This document shows positions 45,613-53,825 of a stretch of DNA of 64,000 nucleotides, piece by piece. The stretch's first letter is position 1; each line of letters begins with the position of its first letter. The translations under genes and the position numbers were made by a program. The stretch spans positions 1 to 64,000 of the forward strand of contig NZ_ARYN01000006.1 in assembly GCF_002094855.1 (NCBI RefSeq). Reading direction: 5' to 3'. The notes below the pieces were generated by a model, which was not told the DNA's origin, made no database searches, and saw only the letters and a list, made by a program, of their open reading frames with translations. The stretch comes from Zunongwangia atlantica 22II14-10F7 (GTDB taxonomy: Bacteria > Bacteroidota > Bacteroidia > Flavobacteriales > Flavobacteriaceae).

Positions 45613-46365
45613 TTAAACTGCTTTTTCCTGCTTAATCCAGTCGTAACCTCTTTCTTCTAGTTCGTAAGCAAGTTCTTTACCACCAGTTTTAACGATTTTA
45701 CCGTCTATTAATACGTGTACTACATCTGGTACGATATAGTTTAAAAGTCTTTGGTAGTGGGTAATAACAAGAACAGCGTTCTTTTCAGATCTTAGTTTGT
45801 TTACTCCGTTAGAAACGATTTTAAGTGCATCGATATCTAAACCAGAGTCAGTTTCATCTAAAATCGATAATTTAGGCTCTAACATTGCCATCTGGAAAAT
45901 CTCATTTCTCTTTTTCTCACCACCAGAAAAGCCTTCGTTTAAAGATCTTGATAAGAATTTACGGTCTATTTCAAGTAGTTCAGATTTCTCACGAATAAGC
46001 TTAAGCATTTCGTTGGCAGGCATATCTTCTAAACCATTTGCTTTACGATGTGCGTTGATCGCAGTTTTCATAAAGTTGGTTACAGATACTCCTGGAATTT
46101 CCACTGGGTACTGAAAAGAAAGAAAAACACCTTTGTGAGCTCTTTCTTCAGGATCAAGTTCAGCAAGGTCTTCGTTTTCAAAGATGATTTCACCCTCTGT
46201 CATTTCGTATTCTTCTCTACCTGCAATAACAGAAGACAAAGTACTTTTTCCAGATCCGTTAGGACCCATTATAGCGTGTACTTCGCCTGGATTAATCTCA
46301 AGATCGATTCCTTTTAGGATTTCTTTTCCTTCAATATTAGCGTGTAAATTCTTTATCTTAAGCAT
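45613..46365 (-). CDS. sufC: SufC ABC-type ATPase
   Basis: 250-residue cytoplasmic ATPase of the SUF system. Walker A GPNGSGKS is at 34-41, the ABC signature reads LNEGFSGGEKKR, and Walker B ILDETDSGLD is complete, with the SufC-typical GLDIDALK. It energises SufB-SufD rearrangement during cluster assembly. It follows the small lipoprotein gene by 48 bases. Confidence 0.97.
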   Translation of the reverse strand: MLKIKNLHANIEGKEILKGIDLEINPGEVHAIMGPNGSGKSTLSSVIAGREEYEMTEGEIIFENEDLAELDPEERAHKGVFLSFQYPVEIPGVSVTNFMKTAINAHRKANGLEDMPANEMLKLIREKSELLEIDRKFLSRSLNEGFSGGEKKRNEIFQMAMLEPKLSILDETDSGLDIDALKIVSNGVNKLRSEKNAVLVITHYQRLLNYIVPDVVHVLIDGKIVKTGGKELAYELEERGYDWIKQEKAV

Positions 46366-46413
46366 AATTGTTTGGTATGCATTTAGGCTGTGCCCAAATT
46401 ATGTTTGTTATTC

Positions 46414-46800
46414 CTATCTTTTAATTTTTGTGCTATCGGCAAGGATAGCTACAATTTCTTTTAATTCTATGTTTCTTTTGATGCCAGATTGTCTGGGGCT
46501 TTGCTTTAATTTCCCTCTTACTTTTACCGGAATCATTTCAAAATCATCAGTTTTATAAGCTTCAATTTGTTTTCCTAAAACTCGGCTTAAACTATCGATT
46601 TCTACATTATATATAAAGTCGTCACCTCTTAAAATGGCGTCATCTTCTGTGAAAACGAATTTCCCTATTACTGTAGGTAAAGTATCCTGTTCAGTTTCGT
46701 TTGCTTCAGGATTATCCTTAATCGCTTTTTGACTCTTCTCTTTACAGGAAGCGACCATGATAATCAGCAAAAATATGAACAGAATTTTCTTCATTTTCAA
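46414..46800 (-). CDS. Small lipoprotein in the suf operon, family not recognised
   Basis: 128 residues with a lipoprotein signal (FIFLLIIMVASCKEK). The mature part has a charged linker and a beta-rich part, EIDSLSRVLGKQIEAYKTDDFEMIPVKVRGKLK, that may form a small OB-like barrel. It sits 12 bases after sufB and 48 before sufC, so it is very likely cotranscribed. I do not recognise a family. The ATG at 46794 is an equally possible start. Confidence 0.7.
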   Translation of the reverse strand: MKMKKILFIFLLIIMVASCKEKSQKAIKDNPEANETEQDTLPTVIGKFVFTEDDAILRGDDFIYNVEIDSLSRVLGKQIEAYKTDDFEMIPVKVRGKLKQSPRQSGIKRNIELKEIVAILADSTKIKR

Positions 46801-46812
46801 AAACTAAATAGC

Positions 46813-48258
46813 TTATCCTACAGATCCTTCTAAAGAAATTTCTAATAGTTTTTGAGCTTCAACAGCAAACTCCATAGGAAGTTTGTTTAATACTTCTTTA
46901 CTAAAGCCATTTACAATTAATGCGATAGCTTTTTCAGTATCAATTCCTCTTTGGTTACAGTAAAAGATCTGGTCTTCACCAATTTTACTGGTTGTTGCCT
47001 CGTGCTCTACTTTTGCAGTTTTGTTTTTCGCTTCGATATACGGGAAAGTGTGTGCACCACATTCGTTACCCATTAAAAGAGAATCACATTGTGAAAAGTT
47101 TCTTGCGTTTTCTGCACGTGGGTTAATTTGTACTAAGCCACGATATGAGTTTTGAGATTTTCCTGCTGAAATACCTTTAGAAATGATCGTACTTTTAGTG
47201 TTTTTACCAAGGTGAATCATTTTTGTACCGGTATCTGCCTGTTGGAAATTATTAGTTACAGCGATTGAATAAAATTCTCCAACCGAGTTATCTCCTTTTA
47301 ATACACAAGAAGGATACTTCCAGGTTACTGCAGATCCTGTTTCAACCTGTGTCCATGAAATTTTCGCATTTTTCTCACAAAGACCTCTTTTGGTTACAAA
47401 GTTGAAAACTCCACCTTTACCATCCTTTGTTCCAGGAAACCAGTTTTGTACGGTACTGTATTTAATTTCGGCATCATCTAAAGCGATAAGCTCTACAACG
47501 GCAGCATGTAGCTGGTTTTCATCTCTTGTTGGTGCAGTACAACCCTCAAGGTAGCTTACATAACTACCTTCATCAGCAACTACCAAAGTTCTTTCAAACT
47601 GGCCGGTCCCGGCCTGGTTAATCCTAAAGTATGTAGAAAGTTCCATAGGGCAGCGAACGCCTTTTGGAATGTAACAAAAAGATCCATCACTAAATACAGC
47701 CGAATTTAAAGCGGCGTAAAAGTTGTCTTTTTTAGGAACTACAGAACCAATATATTTCTTAACTAATTCTGGATGTTCTTTTATGGCTTCTGAAATTGAA
47801 CAGAAAATAATTCCTTTTTCAGCTAAAGTCTTTTTAAAAGTTGTCGTTACAGAAACTGAATCCATTACCACATCTACAGCAACTCCGGCTAACTTTTTCT
47901 GCTCGTCGATAGAAATACCCAGTTTTTTGAAGGTATCCAATAATTCTGGATCAACCTCATCTAAACTATCGTATTTAGGTTTTTTGTTAGGAGCAGAGTA
48001 ATAAGATATGTTTTGGAAGTTTGGCTTTTGGTAGTTAACATTAGCCCATTCTGGCTCTTCCATTTTTTCCCAAGCTCTGTATGCTTCCAATCTCCATTCT
48101 GTCATCCATTCTGGTTCCTCTTTCTTTTTAGAGATTGCTCTAACAATATCCTCGTTTAAACCAACAGGCAGTGTGTCAGATTCTATATCAGTATAAAATC
48201 CGTACTCATATTCTTTGGTTTCGAGTTCTTTTTTTAAATCGTCTTCAGTATATGCCAT
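46813..48258 (-). CDS. sufB: SufB scaffold component
   Basis: 481 residues. SufB is the scaffold on which Fe-S clusters are built. N-terminal [62 protein letters not shown] and C-terminal [19 protein letters not shown] are the family landmarks, including conserved cysteines. Normally it directly follows sufA; here a four-helix-bundle gene is inserted upstream. Confidence 0.97.
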   Translation of the reverse strand: MAYTEDDLKKELETKEYEYGFYTDIESDTLPVGLNEDIVRAISKKKEEPEWMTEWRLEAYRAWEKMEEPEWANVNYQKPNFQNISYYSAPNKKPKYDSLDEVDPELLDTFKKLGISIDEQKKLAGVAVDVVMDSVSVTTTFKKTLAEKGIIFCSISEAIKEHPELVKKYIGSVVPKKDNFYAALNSAVFSDGSFCYIPKGVRCPMELSTYFRINQAGTGQFERTLVVADEGSYVSYLEGCTAPTRDENQLHAAVVELIALDDAEIKYSTVQNWFPGTKDGKGGVFNFVTKRGLCEKNAKISWTQVETGSAVTWKYPSCVLKGDNSVGEFYSIAVTNNFQQADTGTKMIHLGKNTKSTIISKGISAGKSQNSYRGLVQINPRAENARNFSQCDSLLMGNECGAHTFPYIEAKNKTAKVEHEATTSKIGEDQIFYCNQRGIDTEKAIALIVNGFSKEVLNKLPMEFAVEAQKLLEISLEGSVG

Positions 48259-48268
48259 TTCAGTATTT

Positions 48269-48719
48269 TATAATTCAAGGTTCAAAATTCAAGCTTATTT
48301 AAATTTTGTTCCTTTAAAATCACTCTTTTGCAAATAATTTATAAAGCCATTTATTTGTTTGCTTAATGAAATAACTTTGCTTGTAAAGTTATCAAAATCG
48401 TCTTCATTTAAATATCCACGATCATAAGCTCTATAAATTTGTGATCGAGTTTCTCCACACGACGCTTTTGCAATAGAAAGAAATTGAATAAATTCCCTAT
48501 TTCCATTTCTTTCAAATCCTTCTGCTATATTATACATTATTGAACCTGATGATCCATTTAATTGATTATATAGTTTAAAATCATTTTTAAGATTAGTGTT
48601 CTGTTTTGCATCATAAACCATTCTACAGATTTCTCTGGCACTTTGCCAAATTTCTAAATCTTCAAATTGTTTGATTTTTGTCAATTTTGAATCTTAAATC
48701 TCTAATTTTGAATTTATAA
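48269..48719. repeat. AT-rich inverted repeats flanking the four-helix-bundle gene
   Basis: The left segment 48269-48293 reads TATAATTCAAGGTTCAAAAT and a little more. The right segment 48682-48719, on the other strand, reads TATAAATTCAAAATTAGAG with a second TTCAAAATT. The arms are imperfect but in the inverted orientation expected of an inserted cassette. Their inner ends sit just outside the gene at 48295-48684. Confidence 0.45.
48295..48684 (-). CDS. Four-helix-bundle protein (23S rRNA intervening-sequence type)
   Basis: 129 residues: FEDLEIWQSAREICRMVY, NQLNGSSGSIMYNIAEGFERNGNREFIQFLSIAKASCGETRSQ and a final helix, all typical of the S23/Avd-like four-helix family. Members are found in rRNA intervening sequences and with diversity-generating retroelements, and many occur as solitary intergenic genes. 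Here it interrupts the suf operon between sufA and sufB and is framed by AT-rich inverted repeats. No reverse transcriptase or variable repeat is nearby. Function is unknown. Confidence 0.88.
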   Translation of the reverse strand: MTKIKQFEDLEIWQSAREICRMVYDAKQNTNLKNDFKLYNQLNGSSGSIMYNIAEGFERNGNREFIQFLSIAKASCGETRSQIYRAYDRGYLNEDDFDNFTSKVISLSKQINGFINYLQKSDFKGTKFK

Positions 48720-48720
48720 T

Positions 48721-49050
48721 TTACAGCGAAAAACTTTCACCGCAACCACAGGTTCTTTGGGCGTTAGGATTATTAAAAACAAATCCTTTCCCGTTCAATC
48801 CGCCAGAATATTCTAAGATTGTTCCTGCCAGATATAAAACACTGCGCTTATCTACTACAATTTTAATATCGTTGTCTTCAAAAAGTTTATCATCTTCAGC
48901 CTTAGATTTATCGAATTTTAGCTCGTACGATAAACCAGAACAGCCGCCGCTCTTCACGCCAACACGCACATAATCCTGAAGGCTGTTAAAACCTTCGTCT
49001 TCCATTAGAGCAGAAATCTTTTTTCTTGCGTCTTCACTAACTTTTATCAT
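48721..49050 (-). CDS. sufA: SufA/HesB-type iron-sulfur carrier
   Basis: 109-residue A-type carrier that passes Fe-S clusters to client proteins. Three conserved cysteines are present: C37 in VKSGGCSGLSY, and C101 and C103 in RTCGCGESF. As first gene of the minus-strand cluster it lies behind a TATATTTG box. It is separated from sufB by the inserted four-helix-bundle gene. Confidence 0.94.
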   Translation of the reverse strand: MIKVSEDARKKISALMEDEGFNSLQDYVRVGVKSGGCSGLSYELKFDKSKAEDDKLFEDNDIKIVVDKRSVLYLAGTILEYSGGLNGKGFVFNNPNAQRTCGCGESFSL

Positions 49051-49079
49051 AGCTTAAAAAGATCTTTTTAAATCGCGTA

Positions 49080-49087
49080 CAAATATA
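49080..49087 (-). promoter_or_regulatory. Putative -7 box of the suf operon
   Basis: On the minus strand TATATTTG matches TAnnTTTG exactly, 29 bases before the sufA ATG. A TTG at the usual -33 spacing is not seen. Confidence 0.4.
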
Positions 49088-49212
49088 CATTAAAACAAGC
49101 GTTTTACCATAGCGGCAATATTTGTTTTAAAAATGTATAAATAAATGTATTCAATTGTTATTAAAAGCCTTTTTTTTACCGGGTTTCAAAAAGGCTAAGT
49201 TGTTTTTATTCA

Positions 49213-49230
49213 AAATCCTCCGGAGGATTT
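49213..49230. repeat. Perfect 18-bp palindrome
   Basis: AAATCCTCCGGAGGATTT is self-complementary over its whole length and is followed by a T-rich stretch. It may be an intergenic repeat or a regulator site; nothing in the window decides this. Confidence 0.5.
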
Positions 49231-49355
49231 AATTTTTAATTGTTTCTATAGTATTAGTGGAATATTCTCGCAAACCTTTCAGTTTAAATGATAAAATTGA
49301 TTTAGTGTATGTTGTTGAGATAATATTCATTTATTTTGCATAAAATTTATTTGTG

Positions 49356-50408
49356 ATGTTTGATAATAGTGAGCCTACCAAAACAAGTTTGTCTGAATTA
49401 GGAGAGTTTGGATTAATCGATCATTTAACCAAAAACTTTTCTCCAAAGCATTCTTCTACAATAAAAGCCATTGGTGACGATGCTGCGGTCTTAGATTTTA
49501 AAGATAAACAAACCCTCGTGAGCACAGATATGTTGGTAGAAGGCGTTCATTTTGATCTTGCTTATATGCCATTAAAACATTTAGGTTATAAATCTGTAAT
49601 GGTTAACGCATCAGATATTTATGCCATGAATGGGAAAGCTACGCACATCACAGTGTCTATTGCTCCTTCTAATCGATTTCCTGTAGAGGCTTTAGAAGAA
49701 CTTTATGCAGGTATACAATTAGCAGCAGATTTATATAATATCGATGTGATTGGGGGCGATACTACATCTTCAACCTCTGGATTATTTATAAGTATTTCGG
49801 TTTTTGGTGAAGCTGAAAAAGACGATGTTGTGTATAGAAGCGGTGCAAAACCCAATGATCTTTTAGTGGTGACCGGTGATCTTGGGGCAGCCTATATGGG
49901 ATTGCAGGTTCTAGAACGTGAAAAACAGGTTTTTAAAGCCAACCCAAATGCACAGCCAGATCTAGATCAATATACTTATTTAATAGAGCGTCAATTAAAG
50001 CCTGAAGCACGTAAAGATATCCCACCTTTGCTTAAAGAGCTTGGTGTAAAACCAACCTCGATGATAGACGTTAGTGATGGTCTTTCTTCTGAAGTGATAC
50101 ATCTTTGCAAAAACTCTAAAACCGGAGTTAATCTATTTGAAGAAAAAGTACCACTGGATCCTGCCGTAATTTCTGTTTGTGAAGAATTTGAATTAGATAG
50201 CACAATGATCGCTTTAAGCGGTGGCGAAGATTACGAATTATTGTTCACCATTGCACAATCAGACTTTGATAAAATAAAAGGGAATCCAAATCTTACAATT
50301 ATTGGCCACATGACCGAAGAAAGCGCAGGGATGCATCTTATCACACGTGCTAACCAGGCAATTCCATTAGTTGCTCGTGGATGGAACTCTATGAGTAGCG
50401 AAGAGTAA
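49356..50408 (+). CDS. thiL: Thiamine-phosphate kinase
   Basis: 350 residues. ThiL phosphorylates thiamine monophosphate to the diphosphate cofactor. GDDAAVLDF, STDMLVEGVHFDL, VNASDIYAMNG, IGGDTTSS and the C-terminal ALSGGEDYELLFT are the metal- and ATP-binding landmarks. A GTG stands directly before the ATG; I take the ATG at 49356. It diverges from the suf operon, and its stop is 3 bases from that of the convergent small gene. Confidence 0.96.
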   Translation: MFDNSEPTKTSLSELGEFGLIDHLTKNFSPKHSSTIKAIGDDAAVLDFKDKQTLVSTDMLVEGVHFDLAYMPLKHLGYKSVMVNASDIYAMNGKATHITVSIAPSNRFPVEALEELYAGIQLAADLYNIDVIGGDTTSSTSGLFISISVFGEAEKDDVVYRSGAKPNDLLVVTGDLGAAYMGLQVLEREKQVFKANPNAQPDLDQYTYLIERQLKPEARKDIPPLLKELGVKPTSMIDVSDGLSSEVIHLCKNSKTGVNLFEEKVPLDPAVISVCEEFELDSTMIALSGGEDYELLFTIAQSDFDKIKGNPNLTIIGHMTEESAGMHLITRANQAIPLVARGWNSMSSEE

Positions 50409-50411
50409 AGC

Positions 50412-50669
50412 CTAAGAAGCTTTGGCGTAATGACGAACGCGACGGTTTTTTCGCCTTCTGTGTATTTTGGCGATGTAGTTATTAGTTTCCTTGAATTTTT
50501 TAGTTAGGGGAGCTAAAAATCCATTTGCTGTATCTGTCATTTCCTGTCCGCAGTTTGCACATTTGTACTCATGCACATGGTCAGTAACATGTTTGGTGAC
50601 TTTTAATTTATGCCCAAAAACATTACAGAATACTTTAGCGAAAGAAAAATTATTGGGGGTGTCTTCCAT
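50412..50669 (-). CDS. Small putative zinc-ribbon protein
   Basis: 85 residues. A CANC pair (YKCANCGQEM) and an upstream Cys and His (FCNVFGHKL) could make a Cys/His zinc site, resembling the short DUF1660 family. The tail is very basic (HRRRKNRRVRHYAKAS), which may bind nucleic acid. The gene converges on thiL. Function is unknown. Confidence 0.65.
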   Translation of the reverse strand: MEDTPNNFSFAKVFCNVFGHKLKVTKHVTDHVHEYKCANCGQEMTDTANGFLAPLTKKFKETNNYIAKIHRRRKNRRVRHYAKAS

Positions 50670-51322
50670 AAAAGCTTGATTTTTAATTTTTTGACAGCTT
50701 AAAGTTAAAAAAGCCTTATGAAATTCCCAAAAAATAGCTAATTTTTTGTTAAAAGTTAATTTTTAAGATTTTGATTGAAATATTTATAATTTCAGATGTC
50801 ATATTTCATCAAATAATCAGTGTTTTGCGGAAATTAGATATTTTTTATTCTGAATCTTTTCTTGATCTGTAACGTTTTAGCTGATTTTTAGTAGAATTTT
50901 CTTCAGAAGCAAGCTTAATTTTCTAATTTTCAGGATTTATTTGGCATATAATATCAACTTTTTCATCTCAAATTTGCTTTTTCAGGTATTTAGGTTGTTT
51001 TGGGTGGGGTTATTTGTTTGTGTGCCCTATAAAATTGGGGGTTGAAGTGTTTTCAAATATGAAATTTGATAAAATTTCAATCAATTTATGGCGGTTATAT
51101 ATTTTCTGAAAATTTGTATAAACTACGAAGCCGATTTTAGTGCTTTTGAAACTATATTTTTAAACTTCTGAAGTTTCAGAAAAAGCATTTTTAATATTTC
51201 CCTGTGGTAAGATGTTAATAAAAGAATAGTCCTGAATCTACGAGTGAATTTATTATAGACTCAGGACTGAAAACTAACTAAAACTAGCCTGCATTTCTGT
51301 TTTTTGCAAATACTTGGATTAC
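50670..51322. other. Long AT-rich gap
   Basis: No gene longer than a few dozen codons is credible in these 653 bases on either strand. The only clear structure is a hairpin AGTCCTGA (51228-51235) / TCAGGACT (51261-51268), which may terminate the minus-strand lipoprotein operon although its T tract is weak. The rest is low-complexity A/T sequence. Confidence 0.5.
51228..51268 (-). terminator. Possible terminator after the IPT/TIG lipoprotein
   Basis: An 8-bp perfect stem extended by three pairs beyond one mismatch, with a loop of about 17 bases, lies 55 bases after the stop codon. The following minus-strand sequence is only moderately T-rich. Confidence 0.4.
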
Positions 51323-52786
51323 TTATTCTTGTTCTCCTTCAAGTTCTTGCGCTTCTTCTAGGGCTATTTTACGAAAGCGGTGATTGGATTTATCGCCAAT
51401 ATAAAATGCTTTTTCTTCTTCGTTATAGGCAATTCCGGTTGGCTGATCAAAACGAGCTTCTTCTCTAAGGTCACCGTTTACGTAGCCCCAAGGATCAGGG
51501 TTTATACTGGAACTTCCTCTGCCGGCAAATGTGGTAACGCTACCTTCAGGAGTTAACTTTCTAATATCATGGTTGTGTTGTTCAGTAAAATAAAAGTCGT
51601 ATTCATCTGGTTTACCAGCTTCAACATAATCTTCATTCTTTACAAAGACTCCTTGGTAAGGATTTCTTAACCTAACGCTAGATCCTACCCCGTCTTGATA
51701 GCCAGGGCTTTTAAGTTGTCCACAAACTAAGTAGGGTTGGTTAAATTGTTCTTTTTCCCAGTTGTAATCTACCCGTAAGATATAATGCTGATTTATAACG
51801 ATAATATATGCGTAGTTACCTGATGGATGTATAAAGGTTTTGTATTCCCATTGTGGATCGTGAACTACAAATAAGGTTTCGAATTCTTTATCGCCAAGAC
51901 CTTCTTCAAAATATTTGTTTAGATCGAACCTAAAAAACTGGCCTTTCTCATAGCTGTTAAAATACATTTCTCCATTTACCGGATGTATCGATGCACCATT
52001 AGATTGTTTATATCTGGTTAAAACTTCTCTATCCTGCCAGTCTTTGTCACGCGATAAGCGATAGGTGGCACGATCGTTTTCACCTCCTCGATCTTCAGCG
52101 ATAATCATGTATTCACCGTCAAGCGTGAAATCGATACTTCTTGGACGATCAAAGTCAGATCGTACTTTAACAACTGTACTATCGGCAAAATCTATTTTAT
52201 AAAGTCCGTTATTAAAATCGAAAACAACCCATAGGTGGTTAGAGTTTACCGGGTCGAACTTCATAAAAGAAGGTTCCCAAAATCCACTAGCCCTGTCATT
52301 TGGATTATCGGCTTTAAATTTACCGTCCTTCCATGGCTCATCTCCACGATCGTTTTTATAGCCAATTAATGTAGAAACAACCATTTTACGTTGGTAATCG
52401 AAAGCATTTTCAGAATAACCACTAACTTCTCTTTCTTCTCCTCCAATACGTACTTCAATATCACCGCCAAAAGCCTGTTGTGGTACTAAGCAATAAAGGG
52501 ATTCTCCATTAACATTAATTACTTTTGCTTCTTTGCCTCCTATTAAAACCTTTACAATACTGGGATCTGTTCCAAAGTTTTTTCCGTAGATAACAAGGCG
52601 TTGTCCTGCACCACCAGACTCTGGTGTAAAGCCAGAAACTTCTACAGGTTTTGAAGGATCAAATGCCTGGGAAATGATATCTTCTTCATCATTATCCTGG
52701 CAGCTGTAAAAACCAACACTTAAAAACGCTAATATCAAATAAAGGATATTTAGCCTCCTTTTATTATATAGTATATTTGAATACAT
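51323..52786 (-). CDS. IPT/TIG and NHL-repeat lipoprotein of a SusCD locus
   Basis: 487 residues with a lipoprotein signal (LILAFLSVGFYSC). An IPT/TIG immunoglobulin-like domain lies at about 45-130 (VEVSGFTPESGGAGQRLVIYGKNFG). Residues about 150-480 form repeated NHL/beta-propeller strands (DFTLDGEYMIIAEDRG, GVFVKNEDY, GIAYNEEEKAFYIGDKSNHRFRKI). Such proteins sit at the end of SusC/SusD operons and probably help bind a glycan or glycoprotein at the surface. It follows the DUF4973-like gene by 53 bases. Confidence 0.88.
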   Translation of the reverse strand: MYSNILYNKRRLNILYLILAFLSVGFYSCQDNDEEDIISQAFDPSKPVEVSGFTPESGGAGQRLVIYGKNFGTDPSIVKVLIGGKEAKVINVNGESLYCLVPQQAFGGDIEVRIGGEEREVSGYSENAFDYQRKMVVSTLIGYKNDRGDEPWKDGKFKADNPNDRASGFWEPSFMKFDPVNSNHLWVVFDFNNGLYKIDFADSTVVKVRSDFDRPRSIDFTLDGEYMIIAEDRGGENDRATYRLSRDKDWQDREVLTRYKQSNGASIHPVNGEMYFNSYEKGQFFRFDLNKYFEEGLGDKEFETLFVVHDPQWEYKTFIHPSGNYAYIIVINQHYILRVDYNWEKEQFNQPYLVCGQLKSPGYQDGVGSSVRLRNPYQGVFVKNEDYVEAGKPDEYDFYFTEQHNHDIRKLTPEGSVTTFAGRGSSSINPDPWGYVNGDLREEARFDQPTGIAYNEEEKAFYIGDKSNHRFRKIALEEAQELEGEQE

Positions 52787-52839
52787 AGTTTTATATTTTA
52801 AAATTCGAGATTTTTGTTTTTTATATTAAATGGTGTCAT

Positions 52840-53820
52840 TTACCATTCTATTTGCTGATCTTCATCTGGAATCTGGGTATTTAATTGACGTTCTAAGATT
52901 AGTGATCCAGATACCTTATAGTTAATATCTACATTTGGAACCATTGTGTAATCTGAAAATTGATAATCGATATTATTAATGGTTAAATATCTGTGTAGAA
53001 GATAAGGTCTAAGTTCGTCCATTTGTTCTGTGATGGTGTAGCTGGCACTTTTATTTACCTGAAATTCCATTTCTGGATTATCTGCGCTAAAAGTTACGCC
53101 ACCATTGCCATCAAAGCTTGCGTACACTTTATAATTACGGCGATCCTGGCGATCTTCATCTATATTCCCTGCATAGAAAAATATAGTGTTCTCGTCTACT
53201 ACGTAAGATTTTATTTCTGAATTTACGATTGGCGTTTCATCTTCGTAGCCTTCCATAACTGTTTTTAAAGCAGTACCACTGTACGTCCCAGAATAATCAT
53301 TAAATGGATTAATACGTAAAAGCGCTTTTCTATAATTTTTTCTAGGATTTGGCGTGTAAGATGGACCGTCTAATATTGTTAATGGAAGCACCCACTTTTC
53401 TACCATATCGATATCTCTTAGAGTAAAGTCGATGTTCATTAAAGAGGTGTTTTCTCCTGCTTTAATTTCTACTTCTGAAGGAAAAGAATAGTATTTACTC
53501 TCTAATTCTTTGTAATAGAAATCTTCTCGGGTTTGAAATCTTTCATAGTTTAATACCTCTAGTGTGTCTGGATCTAATGCTACATTTATCATCGCGTTTT
53601 GCGAATTAGTTTTAGATCCGCTTACAATTAAAGGAAGCTGATATGTTGTTTCTTCTTCGCTTTTATAGCGCACATAAATATCTGTAACACCTTCAGAATT
53701 GGTGATTGGCGCTTTAAAGGAGATATAATTTTCAAATTGTTCTTCGGTCCACTCATCATTACATGAGGTGAAAATTATAAGCAGCAGTATAATAGGTATA
53801 AATAGTTTATTCATAATCAT
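52840..53820 (-). CDS. DUF1735/DUF4973-like surface lipoprotein
   Basis: 326 residues with a lipoprotein signal (IILLLIIFTSCND). The N-terminal half has DUF1735-like beta structure (SNSQNAMINVALDPDTLEVLN-type strand, FPSEVEIKAGENTSLMNIDF). The C-terminal half resembles DUF4973 (NDYSGTYSGTALKT and IDYQFSDYTMVPNVDINYKVSGSLILER). Its position after SusD suggests a SusE/F-like surface glycan-binding role. The ATG at 53814 is an equally good start. It begins 5 bases after susD ends. Confidence 0.82.
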   Translation of the reverse strand: MIMNKLFIPIILLLIIFTSCNDEWTEEQFENYISFKAPITNSEGVTDIYVRYKSEEETTYQLPLIVSGSKTNSQNAMINVALDPDTLEVLNYERFQTREDFYYKELESKYYSFPSEVEIKAGENTSLMNIDFTLRDIDMVEKWVLPLTILDGPSYTPNPRKNYRKALLRINPFNDYSGTYSGTALKTVMEGYEDETPIVNSEIKSYVVDENTIFFYAGNIDEDRQDRRNYKVYASFDGNGGVTFSADNPEMEFQVNKSASYTITEQMDELRPYLLHRYLTINNIDYQFSDYTMVPNVDINYKVSGSLILERQLNTQIPDEDQQIEW

Positions 53821-53825
53821 GATTA

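Larger units (their letters stand above)
49051..49352. other. Divergent intergenic region between sufA and thiL
   Basis: These 302 bases carry no gene. On the sufA side lies the -7 box at 49080-49087. An inverted repeat AGCCTTTTT (49166-49174) / AAAAAGGCT (49188-49196) and a perfect 18-bp palindrome (49213-49230) follow. No binding site of a known iron regulator could be recognised with confidence. Confidence 0.5.

Noticed and set aside
48295-48684. Diversity-generating retroelement
   Set aside because: The four-helix protein is Avd-like, but there is no reverse transcriptase, template repeat or variable repeat nearby.
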